A stretch of 64,000 nucleotides of DNA from positions 496,001-560,000 of the forward strand of contig CAVSQS010000005.1 of NCBI GenBank assembly GCA_963730165.1, in the 5' to 3' direction. A program made the position numbers and the translations under genes. The notes under the pieces were generated by a model. The model searched no databases, was not told the origin of the DNA, and saw nothing but the letters and a program-made list of their open reading frames with translations. The first letter of the stretch is position 1. Each line of letters opens with the position of its first letter. This DNA comes from DASSQJ01 sp963730165 (GTDB taxonomy: Bacteria > Actinomycetota > Actinomycetes > Actinomycetales > Dermatophilaceae). Shown one piece after another: positions 1 through 8,979 of this stretch.

Positions 1-419
1 GCCAGGGCGACCCGTCGCCGCTCCCCTCCCGACAGCTGGCCGACCGGCCCGTCGAGGCCGCCGACGACGGGAGCGTCGAGCCCGCCGAGGAGACCGGTGA
101 GGACGTCACGCACACGGGGTCGGGCAGCCCACTCGTGCTCGGCGAGATCACCGAGCACCACCGCACGGACGCTCGCGCCCCGGGGGAGGGTGTCGTCCTG
201 GGTCAGCACTCCGGTGGTCAGGCCACCGACCCGCGCGACCCGCCCCGCGTCGACACCGAGGATCCCGGCGAGCACGCGCAGCAGGGTGGTCTTCCCTCCC
301 CCGTTCCGGCCGACGACACCGATCCGGTCGCCTCCGCCGACGCCGAGCGAGACGGCGTCGAGCACCTGGGCGGTGCCGAGCGCGAGGGACGCGCGCTCGA
401 CCGAGACGAGACTGGCCAC
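1..419 (-). CDS. ABC-F family ATP-binding protein (N-terminal part, cut by window edge)
   Basis: Cytosolic tandem-ATPase protein of the ABC-F type; members bind the ribosome in translation control or antibiotic protection, and they lack membrane domains. The first 139 codons are visible: Walker A GRNGGGKTT at residues 37-45 and the ABC signature LSGGERRR near 129-136. GTG at 419 is chosen because an in-frame TAG lies just upstream and a TAGGGT hexamer sits 6 bases before it. It follows ispE in the same direction. The second ATPase domain lies outside the window, so the subfamily (Uup, EttA or resistance type) cannot be decided. Confidence 0.85.
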   Translation of the reverse strand, partial: MASLVSVERASLALGTAQVLDAVSLGVGGGDRIGVVGRNGGGKTTLLRVLAGILGVDAGRVARVGGLTTGVLTQDDTLPRGASVRAVVLGDLAEHEWAARPRVRDVLTGLLGGLDAPVVGGLDGPVGQLSGGERRRVAL

Positions 420-425
420 CGCGTG

Positions 426-431
426 ACCCTA
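426..431 (-). promoter_or_regulatory. -10 hexamer TAGGGT for the ABC-F gene (leaderless start)
   Basis: TAGGGT on the minus strand ends 6 bases before the GTG at 419, leaving no room for a Shine-Dalgarno site. Transcription would start at or next to the start codon. Inferred. Confidence 0.55.
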
Positions 432-476
432 CCCGGCCTGCGAGCAGGGCCCGCCGACCGGGGCAGCGGCCGGTGG

Positions 477-1406
477 TCAGTCGACCCGGTGGGGGATGAC
501 GTGAGCGCCGTGGACGGGTCCGGTCGCCCTCCGGACGTCGCGCACGACCCCCGACGCCGTGAGGGCGACGGCCAGGTCGATGCCGGCCTCGTTGTCCTCG
601 ACGAGGAAGGCGATGGTCGGTCCCGAGCCGGACACCACCCCGCCGAGGGCGCCGTACTCCATGCCCGAGGCGAGCACCTCTGCGAGTGCGGGCCGCAGCG
701 AGACCGCGGCCTCCTGGAGGTCGTTGGCCAGCTGCGGCGCGAGCTCGCGCGGGTCACCCGTGCGCAGGGCGGCCATGAGGGCCGGGTTGGCGACCGGCTC
801 GGGCACGTCCGTGCCACGGCGCAGGCGGTCGCACTCGGCGTACACCTCCGGCGTCGAGAGGCCCCCCTCCGCGAGCGCGAGCACCCAGTGGTAGGTGCCG
901 CGCGCGAGTACCGGTGCCAACAGCTCGCCGCGGCCGCTGCCCACCGCGGTGCCGCCCGTCACGAGGAAGGGGACATCGCTGCCGAGGTCGGCCCCCACGT
1001 CCTCGAGCCCCTCCTTGTCGAGGCCGAGCTCCCAGAGGTGGTCGAGCGCCACGAGGGTCGCAGCGGCATCGGCCGAGCCGCCGGCCATCCCGCCGGCGAC
1101 CGGGATCCCCTTGCGGATGCTCACGTGCACCGGCTGGCCGTCGAAGCGGTCCTGCAGCAGCCGCGCCGCTCGCAGCGCGAGGTTGTCCTCGCCGACCGGC
1201 ACGGAGGCGGCGAGCGGACCCGAGACGCTGACCCCCCACTCGTCGGCGACACCCACGGTGACCTCGTCGTAGAGGCTCACCGCGTGGTACACGGTGGACA
1301 GGGAGTGGTAGCCGTCGTCGCGCAGCGGCCCGACGAGGAGCTCCAGGTTGACCTTGGCGGGGACCCGCACCGTCACGGGGCCGGGCACGAGGGGGGCCGA
1401 GGTCAT
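477..1406 (-). CDS. ispE: 4-diphosphocytidyl-2-C-methyl-D-erythritol kinase
   Basis: Phosphorylates CDP-ME to CDP-ME-2-phosphate in the cytosolic MEP pathway for isoprenoid precursors. The 309-aa protein has the GHMP-kinase fold: the substrate strand PAKVNLEL (residues 16-23), the glycine-rich ATP loop IPVAGGMAGGSADAA (101-115), a catalytic-type Asp in LGSDVPF (144), and a C-terminal VSGSGPT loop. Length matches the family. The ATG has a TAGGGT hexamer 6 bases upstream and no ribosome binding site. It lies 9 bases downstream of rsmA, the usual actinobacterial rsmA-ispE pairing. Confidence 0.95.
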   Translation of the reverse strand: MTSAPLVPGPVTVRVPAKVNLELLVGPLRDDGYHSLSTVYHAVSLYDEVTVGVADEWGVSVSGPLAASVPVGEDNLALRAARLLQDRFDGQPVHVSIRKGIPVAGGMAGGSADAAATLVALDHLWELGLDKEGLEDVGADLGSDVPFLVTGGTAVGSGRGELLAPVLARGTYHWVLALAEGGLSTPEVYAECDRLRRGTDVPEPVANPALMAALRTGDPRELAPQLANDLQEAAVSLRPALAEVLASGMEYGALGGVVSGSGPTIAFLVEDNEAGIDLAVALTASGVVRDVRRATGPVHGAHVIPHRVD

Positions 1407-1412
1407 GGCATC

Positions 1413-1418
1413 ACCCTA
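1413..1418 (-). promoter_or_regulatory. -10 hexamer TAGGGT for ispE (leaderless start)
   Basis: TAGGGT ends 6 bases before the ispE ATG and overlaps the 3' end of rsmA, so ispE can be transcribed on its own as well as by read-through. Confidence 0.55.
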
Positions 1419-2288
1419 GCCAGCACCTCGTCCTGCTCCCGCGGAGGCGATCCGGGCGAAGTCGGCGACGTCGAGCTGCTCTCCCCTGGTCCGCGGGTCC
1501 ACGTCCGCGGCGACGAGGGCGGCCTCCGCCGCGGCCGGCGAACCAGCCCATCCGGCAAGTGCCGCACGGAGGGACTTGCGGCGCTGGGCGAAGGCGGCGT
1601 CGACGACGCGGAAGACCTCCTCGCGCGAGACCTCCGAGGCCGGCGGCTCGCGGCGGGTGAGCGCGACGAGCCCGGAGTCGACGTTGGGGACCGGCCAGAA
1701 CACCCCCCGCGGCACCCGGCCGGCGAGCCGGACGTCCGCGTACCAGGAGGCCTTGACGCTCGGCACCCCGTAGGTGCGCGACCCGGGCGGGGCGGCGAGC
1801 CGCTCGGCCACCTCGAGCTGGACCATGACGAGCACGCGCTCGATGGTCGGGAACCGCTCGAGGAGGCGCAGCACGACCGGGACGGACACGTTGTACGGAA
1901 GGTTGGCGACGAGCGCGGTCGGCGGCGGACCGGGCAGCTCGGTGACGCCGAGGGCATCGGCGGGCACGACCTCGAGCCGGTCGGCGAGGCCAGGGGCGTG
2001 CGCCGCGACGGTCCCGGGGAGCGCCGCGGCGAGAGCCGGGTCGACCTCGATCCCCACGACCCGCCGCACCACCGGCAGCAACGCGAGGGTCAGGCTGCCG
2101 AGCCCGGGCCCGACCTCGACGACGACGTCCTCCTCCCCGACCCCGGCGACGCGGACGATGCGTCGCACCGTGTTGCCGTCGACGACGAAGTTCTGGCCCC
2201 ACTGCTTGGTCGGGCGCACGCCGTGGCGCGCGGCGAGGGCCCTGACCTCGGCGGCGCCGAGCAGGGCGGCACCCGGGGCGTCGCTCAC
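1416..2288 (-). CDS. rsmA: 16S rRNA (adenine(1518)-N(6)/adenine(1519)-N(6))-dimethyltransferase
   Basis: RsmA/KsgA dimethylates the two adjacent adenines in the 3' hairpin of 16S rRNA, a late 30S assembly checkpoint. The 290-aa protein shows the N-terminal KQWGQNFVVD (28-37), the SAM-binding motif VEVGPGLG (57-64), and the catalytic NLPYN (129-133). The GTG start has TAGGGT 6 bases before it. It lies between rpfB and ispE on the same strand, as in mycobacteria. Confidence 0.95.
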   Translation of the reverse strand: MSDAPGAALLGAAEVRALAARHGVRPTKQWGQNFVVDGNTVRRIVRVAGVGEEDVVVEVGPGLGSLTLALLPVVRRVVGIEVDPALAAALPGTVAAHAPGLADRLEVVPADALGVTELPGPPPTALVANLPYNVSVPVVLRLLERFPTIERVLVMVQLEVAERLAAPPGSRTYGVPSVKASWYADVRLAGRVPRGVFWPVPNVDSGLVALTRREPPASEVSREEVFRVVDAAFAQRRKSLRAALAGWAGSPAAAEAALVAADVDPRTRGEQLDVADFARIASAGAGRGAG

Positions 2289-2294
2289 GGCGTC

Positions 2295-2300
2295 ACCCTA
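2295..2300 (-). promoter_or_regulatory. -10 hexamer TAGGGT for rsmA (leaderless start)
   Basis: TAGGGT is followed by 6 bases and the rsmA GTG. The surrounding TAGGGTGANGCC block is nearly identical to that of ispE. Confidence 0.55.
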
Positions 2301-2396
2301 GCCACGTGCAGGAACCGGAGGCGGACGGACACCCGTGCGGGCTGGACCCGCACGCGGCTCGAGGCGCCGGATCGGAGCGTCCACGTCCCGGACGCC

Positions 2397-2429
2397 GCGT
2401 CGCCCGCCCCGGACCGGGGCGGGCGACGC
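2397..2429 (-). terminator. Strong hairpin terminator after rpfB
   Basis: A perfect 15-bp GC-rich stem (2397-2411 with 2415-2429) with a 3-base loop lies 22 bases after the rpfB stop. No U-tract follows, as is common in actinobacteria. It separates rpfB from rsmA. Confidence 0.75.
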
Positions 2430-2451
2430 ATGGGCTCTCGTCGGTGACGGG

Positions 2452-3570
2452 TCAGGCGGCCCAGGCACAACCCCACGGGCTGAGGCCGGACGTCGCGTAG
2501 AGCCGGTTGGCGACGGTGATCTGCTCCTCGCGGGAGGCGAGGTCGGCACGGGGCGCGAAGTCGGCACCGCCGTTCGACAGCCACGTCGCGGACGCGAACT
2601 GGAGCCCGCCGTAGTAGCCGTTCCCGGTGTTGATGTGCCAGTTGCCGCCCGACTCGCACTGGGCGATGCGGTCCCACATCGCCGCGTTGGCGAGGTTGAT
2701 GCCGGCCCCGGAGGTGTTCCCCGCGCTGGGCGCGGGGGCCGCCTTCGTGCCGACCTTGACGACGGCGTCGACGGGCTCGGTGAGGACGGTGGAGGAGAGC
2801 ACCGTCGAGGAGTCGAGCTTGCCGTCGACGTAGGTGTTCTCCCGAACCACCTTCTTGGTGCCCTTCGTGCCGGCCTTGACGACCTTGGTCTGGCCCTGGA
2901 GGAGCGTCGGGTCCTTCTGCCTGGTCGTGGCGAAGGCGATCGCCTCGGTCGCGGTCTCCTTCTTGACCTTGACCCGCTTGACGACGATCTTCATGCCGTC
3001 CTCGACGGAACGGTTCAGGCCCGGACTCACCCGGTCCAGCGCGGACCGGTTGATGTCGAGCTCGCCGAGCACGGCCGAGACCTTCGGCGCGGCCGTCGAC
3101 ACGGTGCGAGTCCTGCCGTCGACGGTGACCTTGACCTTCTTCGGGGTCATGACCGCGAGCTCGAGGCCCTGCCGGCCCAGCGGCTGGGAGCGCGAGGCGG
3201 AGAGGACCGCACCCTCGGTGCGCAGGCCGATCTCCCGGAGCGCGGCGTCGACCGTGGTGGCCGTCGTCCAGTACTCCTTCTTCTCGCCGTCGAGGTTCAC
3301 GACCAGCTTGCGCCCGTAACGCACGGAGATGTGGTCACCGTCGGAGACGGGGGTGTCGAGGGAGGGGACGACGACGTCGTGCGCGCCGAGGTGGATGTCC
3401 TGGTCGGCGAGCACGTCGGCGACGGTCGAGCCGAAGACGTGCACCGACGAGGGCGACCCGTCGACGGTGACCGCGACGGCCTTGTCGTAGGAGGCGATGC
3501 CGACCGCGCCGAGGGCGACGACGAGGGCGGCGACACCTTGGGCGGTGTAGCGGAGTGGGCGGGACAGCAA
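2452..3570 (-). CDS. rpfB: Resuscitation-promoting factor B-type transglycosylase
   Basis: Secreted or membrane-anchored muralytic enzyme that cleaves peptidoglycan glycan strands and promotes exit from dormancy. Domain order from a TTG at 3570 (372 aa, close to mycobacterial RpfB): one membrane anchor or signal segment (about 9-26), three DUF348 repeats (about 31-72, 88-130, 146-188), a G5 domain (about 201-277), and a C-terminal transglycosylase domain (293-372) with catalytic Glu306 in CESGGNW. The TTG has TGGAG about 6 bases upstream and puts the hydrophobic segment at the N-terminus. The frame stays open to a TTG at 3765, but that extension is Arg/Pro-rich and precedes the signal segment, so it is probably untranslated leader. 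Confidence 0.9.
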   Translation of the reverse strand: MLSRPLRYTAQGVAALVVALGAVGIASYDKAVAVTVDGSPSSVHVFGSTVADVLADQDIHLGAHDVVVPSLDTPVSDGDHISVRYGRKLVVNLDGEKKEYWTTATTVDAALREIGLRTEGAVLSASRSQPLGRQGLELAVMTPKKVKVTVDGRTRTVSTAAPKVSAVLGELDINRSALDRVSPGLNRSVEDGMKIVVKRVKVKKETATEAIAFATTRQKDPTLLQGQTKVVKAGTKGTKKVVRENTYVDGKLDSSTVLSSTVLTEPVDAVVKVGTKAAPAPSAGNTSGAGINLANAAMWDRIAQCESGGNWHINTGNGYYGGLQFASATWLSNGGADFAPRADLASREEQITVANRLYATSGLSPWGCAWAA

Positions 3571-3857
3571 TGGTGCTCCAGAGTCGTGCGATCCGGGCAC
3601 CGCAGGTCCGGTCGGCAGCCTCGGTGGCCGCGGACGGGAACCGTCCGTGCGCGGGGTGCGGGGCCCGACTGCGGTGTCGTGACGCGTTACCCACGCGTGC
3701 CGACCGAGGCACCTCAGCCCCGGCCGTTCTCCTCTACGGTGCAGGAGGGCACGGCCGAAGGTCAAATTTCGGTAACGCTTCGGTGGCGCACCGAGCGGTC
3801 ACATCCACACCATCAGACGCACAGGCAGCACCTGTCACGTGAGATGGGCCACAGCCG

Positions 3858-4712
3858 TCACCAGGGACCGTAGAGCCGCTCGGCGTTCTCGCTCAGCGCC
3901 TCGCACAACGTCGGCACCGCCACCCCGAGGACGGTCGCCATGACGCGGACGGTGAGCGGGACGAGCACCGGGCTGTTGCTCTCCCCCCGCCAGGGATGAG
4001 GCGTCAGGTACGGGGCATCGGTCTCGACGAGCACCTGCTCGAGCGGCGTCACGGCGAGGGCGTCGCGTAGCCCCTTCGCGTTCTTGAAGGTCACCGTGCC
4101 GGCGAAGGAGAGGTGGTAACCGCGGCGCACACACTCGCGGGCCATGGTGAGGTCGCCCGAGAAGCAGTGCATGACCGTCCGTTCGGGGGCACCCTCCTCT
4201 GCGAGGACCCGCAGGACGTCCTCGTGGCTGTCACGGTCGTGGATCTGGAGGGTCCGGTCCAGCCGTTTCGCGAGGTCGATGTGCCAGCGGAACGACTCCT
4301 CCTGTGCTGCAACGCCTTCCGGGCCGGTGCGGTAGTAGTCGAGTCCGGTCTCCCCGACGACGCGGACGCGCGGGTGCCCCGCCAGGTGCTCGATGCGCGC
4401 GAGGGCCGCGGCGAGCTCTCCCCGCGCAGCCAGGCCCGGGGCCTCGTTCGGGTGGATGGCGACGCCGGCGAGGACCGACGGGTAGGCCTCGGCCGCCGCC
4501 ACGGCGAACTCCGCCCCCGGCACGTCACACCCGACCTGCACCACCCGGTCGACCCCGACGGCCGCCGCCGCGGTCAGCACCGGCCCGAGGTCCTCGACCC
4601 GGACCGGATCGCCCGCACGGCTGATGTCGAGGTGGGTGTGGTTGTCGACGACGGGGATCGGCAGCGGGTCCGGCGCCTCGGGCGCCCCCCGCCGGCTCGG
4701 CTGCGACGTCAC
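3858..4712 (-). CDS. tatD: TatD family hydrolase (metal-dependent DNase)
   Basis: TIM-barrel metal-dependent hydrolase; the family acts as a 3'-5' DNase in DNA repair and RNA end clean-up. The 284-aa protein starts at GTG 4712, only 5 bases after the metG stop. Metal ligands visible are HTHLD (25-29), the Glu of VGETGLDYY, the His of QIHDRDS, the His of VMHCFSG, and the Asp of ETDAPYL. The longer open frame upstream overlaps metG and is not used. Coupled with metG and followed by rpfB, as in mycobacteria. Confidence 0.92.
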   Translation of the reverse strand: MTSQPSRRGAPEAPDPLPIPVVDNHTHLDISRAGDPVRVEDLGPVLTAAAAVGVDRVVQVGCDVPGAEFAVAAAEAYPSVLAGVAIHPNEAPGLAARGELAAALARIEHLAGHPRVRVVGETGLDYYRTGPEGVAAQEESFRWHIDLAKRLDRTLQIHDRDSHEDVLRVLAEEGAPERTVMHCFSGDLTMARECVRRGYHLSFAGTVTFKNAKGLRDALAVTPLEQVLVETDAPYLTPHPWRGESNSPVLVPLTVRVMATVLGVAVPTLCEALSENAERLYGPW

Positions 4713-4717
4713 GGGGG

Positions 4718-6517
4718 TCAGGCCCCCGCCCGCGCGAGCTCGTCGTCGACGACGGACTCGTCGAGCTTGGTGAAGACGGGGGCAGGCTTGCTGATCGGGG
4801 TGCCGACGACGACGGGCCGCGACTCCCACGTCGGGGTGCCGCTGTACTCGCCGGTGATGACCGGGTACTCGCGACCGGCATCCTCGGGGTCGAGGCCCCT
4901 GACGGTCTCCAGCCTGGGCATCGGCATGAACTCTCCCTCTCCCCCGAGCACCGCGTGGACCCGGTTGGCGGCGTGCGGGAGGAACGGGGCGAGCATCGTG
5001 TTGAGGTCGGAGACGCACTGGACGAGGGTGTGGAGCACGGTGGCCAACCGCTCGCGCTGGTCCTCGCCCTTGAGCTTGAAGGGCTCGGTGCGCGAGACGT
5101 AGGCGTTGACCTCCCCCACGACCCGCATCGCCTCGGCGATGGCGGCCTTCTGGCGGTGCCGCTCGAGCAGCCCCCCGACGGTGTCGAACCCGGAGAGCAC
5201 GGTGGCCCGCACCTGCTCGTCGACCGGCTCGAGCAGGCCCGGCTGCGGGATCTCACCGAAGCTCTTCGCGACCATCGCCGCGGCACGGGAGACGAGGTTG
5301 CCCCACCCGGCGACGAGCTCGGAGTTGTTGCGCTGGACGAACTCGCGCCAGGTGAAGTTCGCGTCCTGGCTCTCCGGCCCGGCGGCGCAGATGAAGTACC
5401 GGATGCCGTCGGGGCCGTAGCGGTCCAGCACGTCACGGACGAGCACGGTGTACCCGCGCGAGGTCGAGAACTGCCGGCCCTCCATCGTGAGGAACTCGCT
5501 GGAGACCACCTCGGTCGGCAGGTTGAGCTCGCCGTAGGGCCCGGGCTCGCCACCCCGGGAGCCCCTACCGGCGTAGCCGAGGAGCTCGGCCGGCCAGATC
5601 TGGGAGTGGAAGGTGATGTTGTCCTTGCCCATGAAGTAGTACGAGACCGCCTCGGGGTCGTTCCACCACTCGCGCCAGCGCTCCGGCTCGCCGAGGCGCC
5701 GCGCCCACTCGACCGAGGCCGACAGGTAGCCGATGACGGCGTCGAACCAGACGTACAGGCGCTTGGCCGGGTTGTCGCGCCACCCGTCGAGGGGCACCGG
5801 GATGCCCCAGTCGATGTCGCGGGTCATCGCCCGCGGCTTGATGTCGTCGAGGATGTTGAGGCTGAACTTGATGACGTTGGGGCGCCAGGTCCCCGACGCC
5901 TCGCGACCCTCGAGCCACTCGCGCAGTGCGTCGGCGAGCGCCGGCAGGTCGAGGAAGAAGTGCCGGGTCTCGACGAACTCCGGTGTCTCCCCGTTGATCT
6001 TGCTCCGCGGGTTGATCAGCTCCTCCGGCTCGAGCTGGTTGCCGCAGTTGTCGCACTGGTCGCCCCGGGCGTCCGGGTAGTGGCAGATCGGGCACTCGCC
6101 CTCGATGAAGCGGTCGGGCAGGGTGCGTCCGGTCGACGGGGAGATCGCGCCCTGCTGCGTCCGCTCGACCATGTACCCGTTGAGCCAGTTCTGGTGGAAC
6201 AGCTCCTGCGCCACCGCGTAGTGGTTGGCCGTCGTCGTCCGGGTGTAGAGGTCGTACGTGCACCCGAGGTCGGCCAGCTCGCCGGCGATGATCGCGTGGT
6301 TGCGGTCGACGAACTCGCGGGGGGTGATGCCCTGCTGGTCCGCCATGACGAGGATCGGGGTGCCGTGCTCGTCGGACCCGCTGACCATGAGGACGTCGTG
6401 TCCCGCCATCCTCATGTACCGGCTGAAGACGTCGGACGGCACGCCGAACCCGGCGACGTGGCCGAGGTGGCGCGGGCCGTTGGCGTAGGGCCAGGCGACG
6501 GCGGAGAGGACCTTCAT
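4718..6517 (-). CDS. metG: Methionyl-tRNA synthetase
   Basis: Charges tRNA-Met with methionine in the cytosol. The 599-aa class I synthetase has the HIGH-type HLGH near residue 15, a Cys4 zinc knuckle (CPIC with CDNC, about 135-155), and FSTSRG at the position of the KMSKS loop. ATG 6517 begins MKVLSAVAWPYANGP, the usual family start, with TAGGAT 7 bases upstream. The C-terminus carries the anticodon-binding domain and no tRNA-binding appendix. tatD follows after 5 bases. Confidence 0.95.
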   Translation of the reverse strand: MKVLSAVAWPYANGPRHLGHVAGFGVPSDVFSRYMRMAGHDVLMVSGSDEHGTPILVMADQQGITPREFVDRNHAIIAGELADLGCTYDLYTRTTTANHYAVAQELFHQNWLNGYMVERTQQGAISPSTGRTLPDRFIEGECPICHYPDARGDQCDNCGNQLEPEELINPRSKINGETPEFVETRHFFLDLPALADALREWLEGREASGTWRPNVIKFSLNILDDIKPRAMTRDIDWGIPVPLDGWRDNPAKRLYVWFDAVIGYLSASVEWARRLGEPERWREWWNDPEAVSYYFMGKDNITFHSQIWPAELLGYAGRGSRGGEPGPYGELNLPTEVVSSEFLTMEGRQFSTSRGYTVLVRDVLDRYGPDGIRYFICAAGPESQDANFTWREFVQRNNSELVAGWGNLVSRAAAMVAKSFGEIPQPGLLEPVDEQVRATVLSGFDTVGGLLERHRQKAAIAEAMRVVGEVNAYVSRTEPFKLKGEDQRERLATVLHTLVQCVSDLNTMLAPFLPHAANRVHAVLGGEGEFMPMPRLETVRGLDPEDAGREYPVITGEYSGTPTWESRPVVVGTPISKPAPVFTKLDESVVDDELARAGA

Positions 6518-6524
6518 GCCGTGA

Positions 6525-6530
6525 ATCCTA
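6525..6530 (-). promoter_or_regulatory. -10 hexamer TAGGAT for metG (leaderless start)
   Basis: TAGGAT ends 7 bases before the metG ATG. No ribosome binding site is present between them. Confidence 0.5.
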
Positions 6531-6578
6531 GGTGGCACCCGCGACGGAACCCTCGACCCCCACCGTCCGGGATCCGGG

Positions 6579-7370
6579 TCAGCGGTGCCACTCGTAGGGC
6601 GTCGTCGTCGTGACCCTGACGAAGCCGGAGCGCTCGAGGATCGGCCGGGAGAACTCCGTGGAGTCGCTGTGCAGCACCGTGTGGCCGAGCCGCAGCGCCG
6701 AGCGCGCCCGCTCGGCGGTGAGGGCGCGGTAGATCCCGCGGCCGCGCCACTCGGGCACGGTGGACCCGCCCCAGATCCCGGCGATCTCGGTGCCCGGCAC
6801 CGGCTCGAGGCGACCGGCGCTGACCATGCGCCCGTCCACCTCGGCGACCCAGAGCTCGATGCGCGGGTCGCGCTCCAGCCGCTCGAGCAGGTCGTCGGCA
6901 CGGCGGGGTGACACGGGGTCACCGAAGACCTCGTCCGACATCGCGCTCATCGCCCGGACGTCGGCCGCCCCGGTGACGCGGCGCAGCGTGACACCCTCGG
7001 GCAGGCGCACGTCGACGGCGAGCGCCTCCGCAGGCCCCATCATCACCGACTCGACCTCACCCGGCTCGAAACCGTGCCCGACGAGGGCCTCGTGCAGGCC
7101 CGGGGCGAGGTCATGGCCGCGCGTCTTCCACTCGACCTCGGTCACCGACGGGTCGGCCGTGAAGCGGTCGAGCGCCTGGCCCACCCAGCGGCTCAGCGTC
7201 GCGGGGTCGGCGCCGTCGAGGTCACGGTAGGTCACGAAGCCCCAACCGCCGGGGAAGACGACGAGGTGGAGCGGGCCGAGCCGGGTGACCGTGCCGCCAC
7301 CGTGCGTCTCCCCCCCGACCCGGAGCTGGTCGTCGTAGAGGCGGAGCAGGGACGCGGTGTCGGTGTGCAC
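6579..7370 (-). CDS. GNAT family N-acetyltransferase
   Basis: Probable acetyl-CoA-dependent acetyltransferase, substrate unknown. In the 263-aa protein the C-terminal half (about 130-263) is a GNAT domain: acetyl-CoA loop VPEWRGRGIYRAL and the last strand LHSDSTEFSRPILERSGF. The N-terminal 120 residues form a second, degenerate domain. GTG 7370 is chosen because CATGAT sits 6 bases upstream and LLRLYDDQLR then lies near the N-terminus; GTG 7406 would add 12 residues. Divergent from the DUF4126 gene. Confidence 0.8.
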   Translation of the reverse strand: MHTDTASLLRLYDDQLRVGGETHGGGTVTRLGPLHLVVFPGGWGFVTYRDLDGADPATLSRWVGQALDRFTADPSVTEVEWKTRGHDLAPGLHEALVGHGFEPGEVESVMMGPAEALAVDVRLPEGVTLRRVTGAADVRAMSAMSDEVFGDPVSPRRADDLLERLERDPRIELWVAEVDGRMVSAGRLEPVPGTEIAGIWGGSTVPEWRGRGIYRALTAERARSALRLGHTVLHSDSTEFSRPILERSGFVRVTTTTPYEWHR

Positions 7371-7376
7371 CCGCAG

Positions 7377-7382
7377 ATCATG
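7377..7382 (-). promoter_or_regulatory. -10 hexamer CATGAT for the GNAT gene
   Basis: CATGAT followed by 6 bases and GTG 7370. It differs from TANNNT at the first position but has the same geometry as the other leaderless starts. Confidence 0.35.
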
Positions 7383-7542
7383 GCGCGTGCCCCGGCTCCG
7401 GGCCACCGGGTTTTCGGCGGCGGGCGGCCCCCGGGCGTCTCGGTTCGGTCTCGGCGGAACCGGGCGGGACTACCCTGTCGTCGGAGCGACGTTGCTGCCG
7501 ATGGGTCGGCCCCGACGGGGCCGCCGGACCAAGGAGGACGCC

Positions 7543-8145
7543 GTGCTGGCTGCCCTCACCGGGATGTCACTGTCCGCCGCCGCGGGCCTGAACGCCTACA
7601 TCCCCTTCCTCGTCGTCGCGCTGCTCGCCCGCTTCACCGACCTCGTCGTGCTGCCCGTGGGCTGGGAGTGGATCGAGAGCAACTGGGCCATCGGTGTCGC
7701 CTCCGTGCTGCTCCTCGCCGAGGTCGTCCTCGACAAGGTGCCGGCCGTCGACACCGTCAACGACGCGATCCAGACGTTCATCAGGCCGGGCATGGGCGGG
7801 CTCATCTTCGCCGCGACCACCGCTGCGTCCGAGCTCGACAACTCCGCGTGGATGAAGGAGAACCCGTGGGTCTCCGTCGTCCTCGGCGTCGTCGTCTCGG
7901 GGCTGGTGCACACCGGGAAGATGGCGGCGCGACCCGTCGTCAACGGTGCCACCGTCGGCGTCGGGGGCCCGATCGTCTCGACCGTGGAGGACGGCGCCTC
8001 GTTCGGGCTGTCGGTCCTCGCCGTCCTCGCGCCGGTGCTGGCACTGGTCGCCCTGGTGCTGCTCGCCTGGCTCCTGGTCTGGATGTGGCTGCGGGTCCGC
8101 CGATGGCGTCGCTCGAGACGGGATCCGGCGTACTCCTCACCCTGA
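7543..8145 (+). CDS. DUF4126 domain membrane protein
   Basis: Predicted integral membrane protein of 200 aa, family of unknown function. AAGGAGG lies 7 bases before GTG 7543 and fixes the start. Hydrophobic segments lie near 5-28, 45-63, 85-100, 105-125, 140-160 and 165-190. The loop with GLNAYIP near the N-terminus is typical of the family. The C-terminal tail is Arg-rich and presumably cytosolic. The longer open frame upstream crosses the divergent promoter region and is not used. Confidence 0.8.
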   Translation: MLAALTGMSLSAAAGLNAYIPFLVVALLARFTDLVVLPVGWEWIESNWAIGVASVLLLAEVVLDKVPAVDTVNDAIQTFIRPGMGGLIFAATTAASELDNSAWMKENPWVSVVLGVVVSGLVHTGKMAARPVVNGATVGVGGPIVSTVEDGASFGLSVLAVLAPVLALVALVLLAWLLVWMWLRVRRWRRSRRDPAYSSP

Positions 8146-8157
8146 CGCGCCCGCAGC

Positions 8158-8899
8158 TCACGCGCGGCGGACGTCGTACTGCCCGGGCGCCACGAACGTC
8201 TGGGCGCGCCCCCATCGGGTGAACCGGACCTCGGTGCCGTCGGGGACGACGACGCGGAGGAGCTCGCCGCTGCCGTCGCCCGCCACCCACAACCTGGGCC
8301 GGCCCGCCGACCCGAGCATCCACGCGGCCCGTCCGTCGACCTCGTCGGCAGTGACGGAATCCGTGGAGCTCTCCATCGCCACCACGCCGGGGAGCGCGAA
8401 GAGGTCGGTGAGCAGGGTCCGAACGGTCCACGGGGCGAGCGAGCGGGCCCGTTCCTCGGACACGACGAGCCAGGTCCGACCGGCCTCCCCCAGGTCGGCG
8501 TCCGGAACGCCCTGGGCCCGCCAGAAGTCCTCGTCTCCCCCCAGCCAGTGGGCCTCCCCCACGGTGCGCACCCGCGCCACCCCGTCGTCCCCGGCGTCGA
8601 CGACCACCTGCTGGTCGGTGCCGGCGGCATTGCCCTCGAGGACCACCTCCACCCGCGCGCCCCCGCGGGGGAGGACCCCCTCGACCCGTGCCGAGGGCGA
8701 GGACAGCGCGAAGGTCAGCGTGTCGGCGAGGACGGCACCCACCGTCGGAAGCGACGGCGAAGGGCTCGTGGGGAGCGAGGACACGGCGGCGGGCGGCGAG
8801 TCGCCGGCCGCCCCGGCGGCGGTGTCCGGTGGTGCACGCGCTGGCAGAGAGAAGCACTGCTGCCAGCCCCACGACCGCGACCACCCAGCGACCGACCAC
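8158..8899 (-). pseudogene. Frame-broken lipoprotein gene (LppX/LprG-like size, unknown function)
   Basis: GTG 8899 has GGGGAGG 8 bases upstream and opens a classic lipoprotein signal, MVGRWVVAVVGLAAVLLSA then SAC, with the lipid-accepting Cys codon at 8834-8836. Just after the Cys this frame turns Arg-rich, whereas the frame shifted by one continues naturally as PPDTAAGAAGDSPPAA and runs 220 residues to the stop at 8158. One inserted or lost base close to 8800-8836 explains this. The body (TLTFALSSPSARVEG, then a DVRTLLTDLF-like part) resembles actinobacterial lipoproteins that carry a hydrophobic ligand pocket, but only weakly. It may be a true pseudogene or a sequencing error. An ATG at 8937 in the body frame gives no signal peptide. 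Confidence 0.6.
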
Positions 8900-8979
8900 G
8901 TCGCGCACCTCCCCGACCACTCCCCCGAGGGTTGCATCGTAGGCCGCCCGCCTCCCCGGCCGCGCGGCGACGCCCGCGC

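Noticed and set aside
3571..3765. N-terminal extension of rpfB from TTG 3765
   Set aside because: Arg/Pro-rich and upstream of the signal segment; TTG 3570 has a better ribosome site and normal length. The c-di-AMP riboswitch blocks were looked for in this leader and not found.
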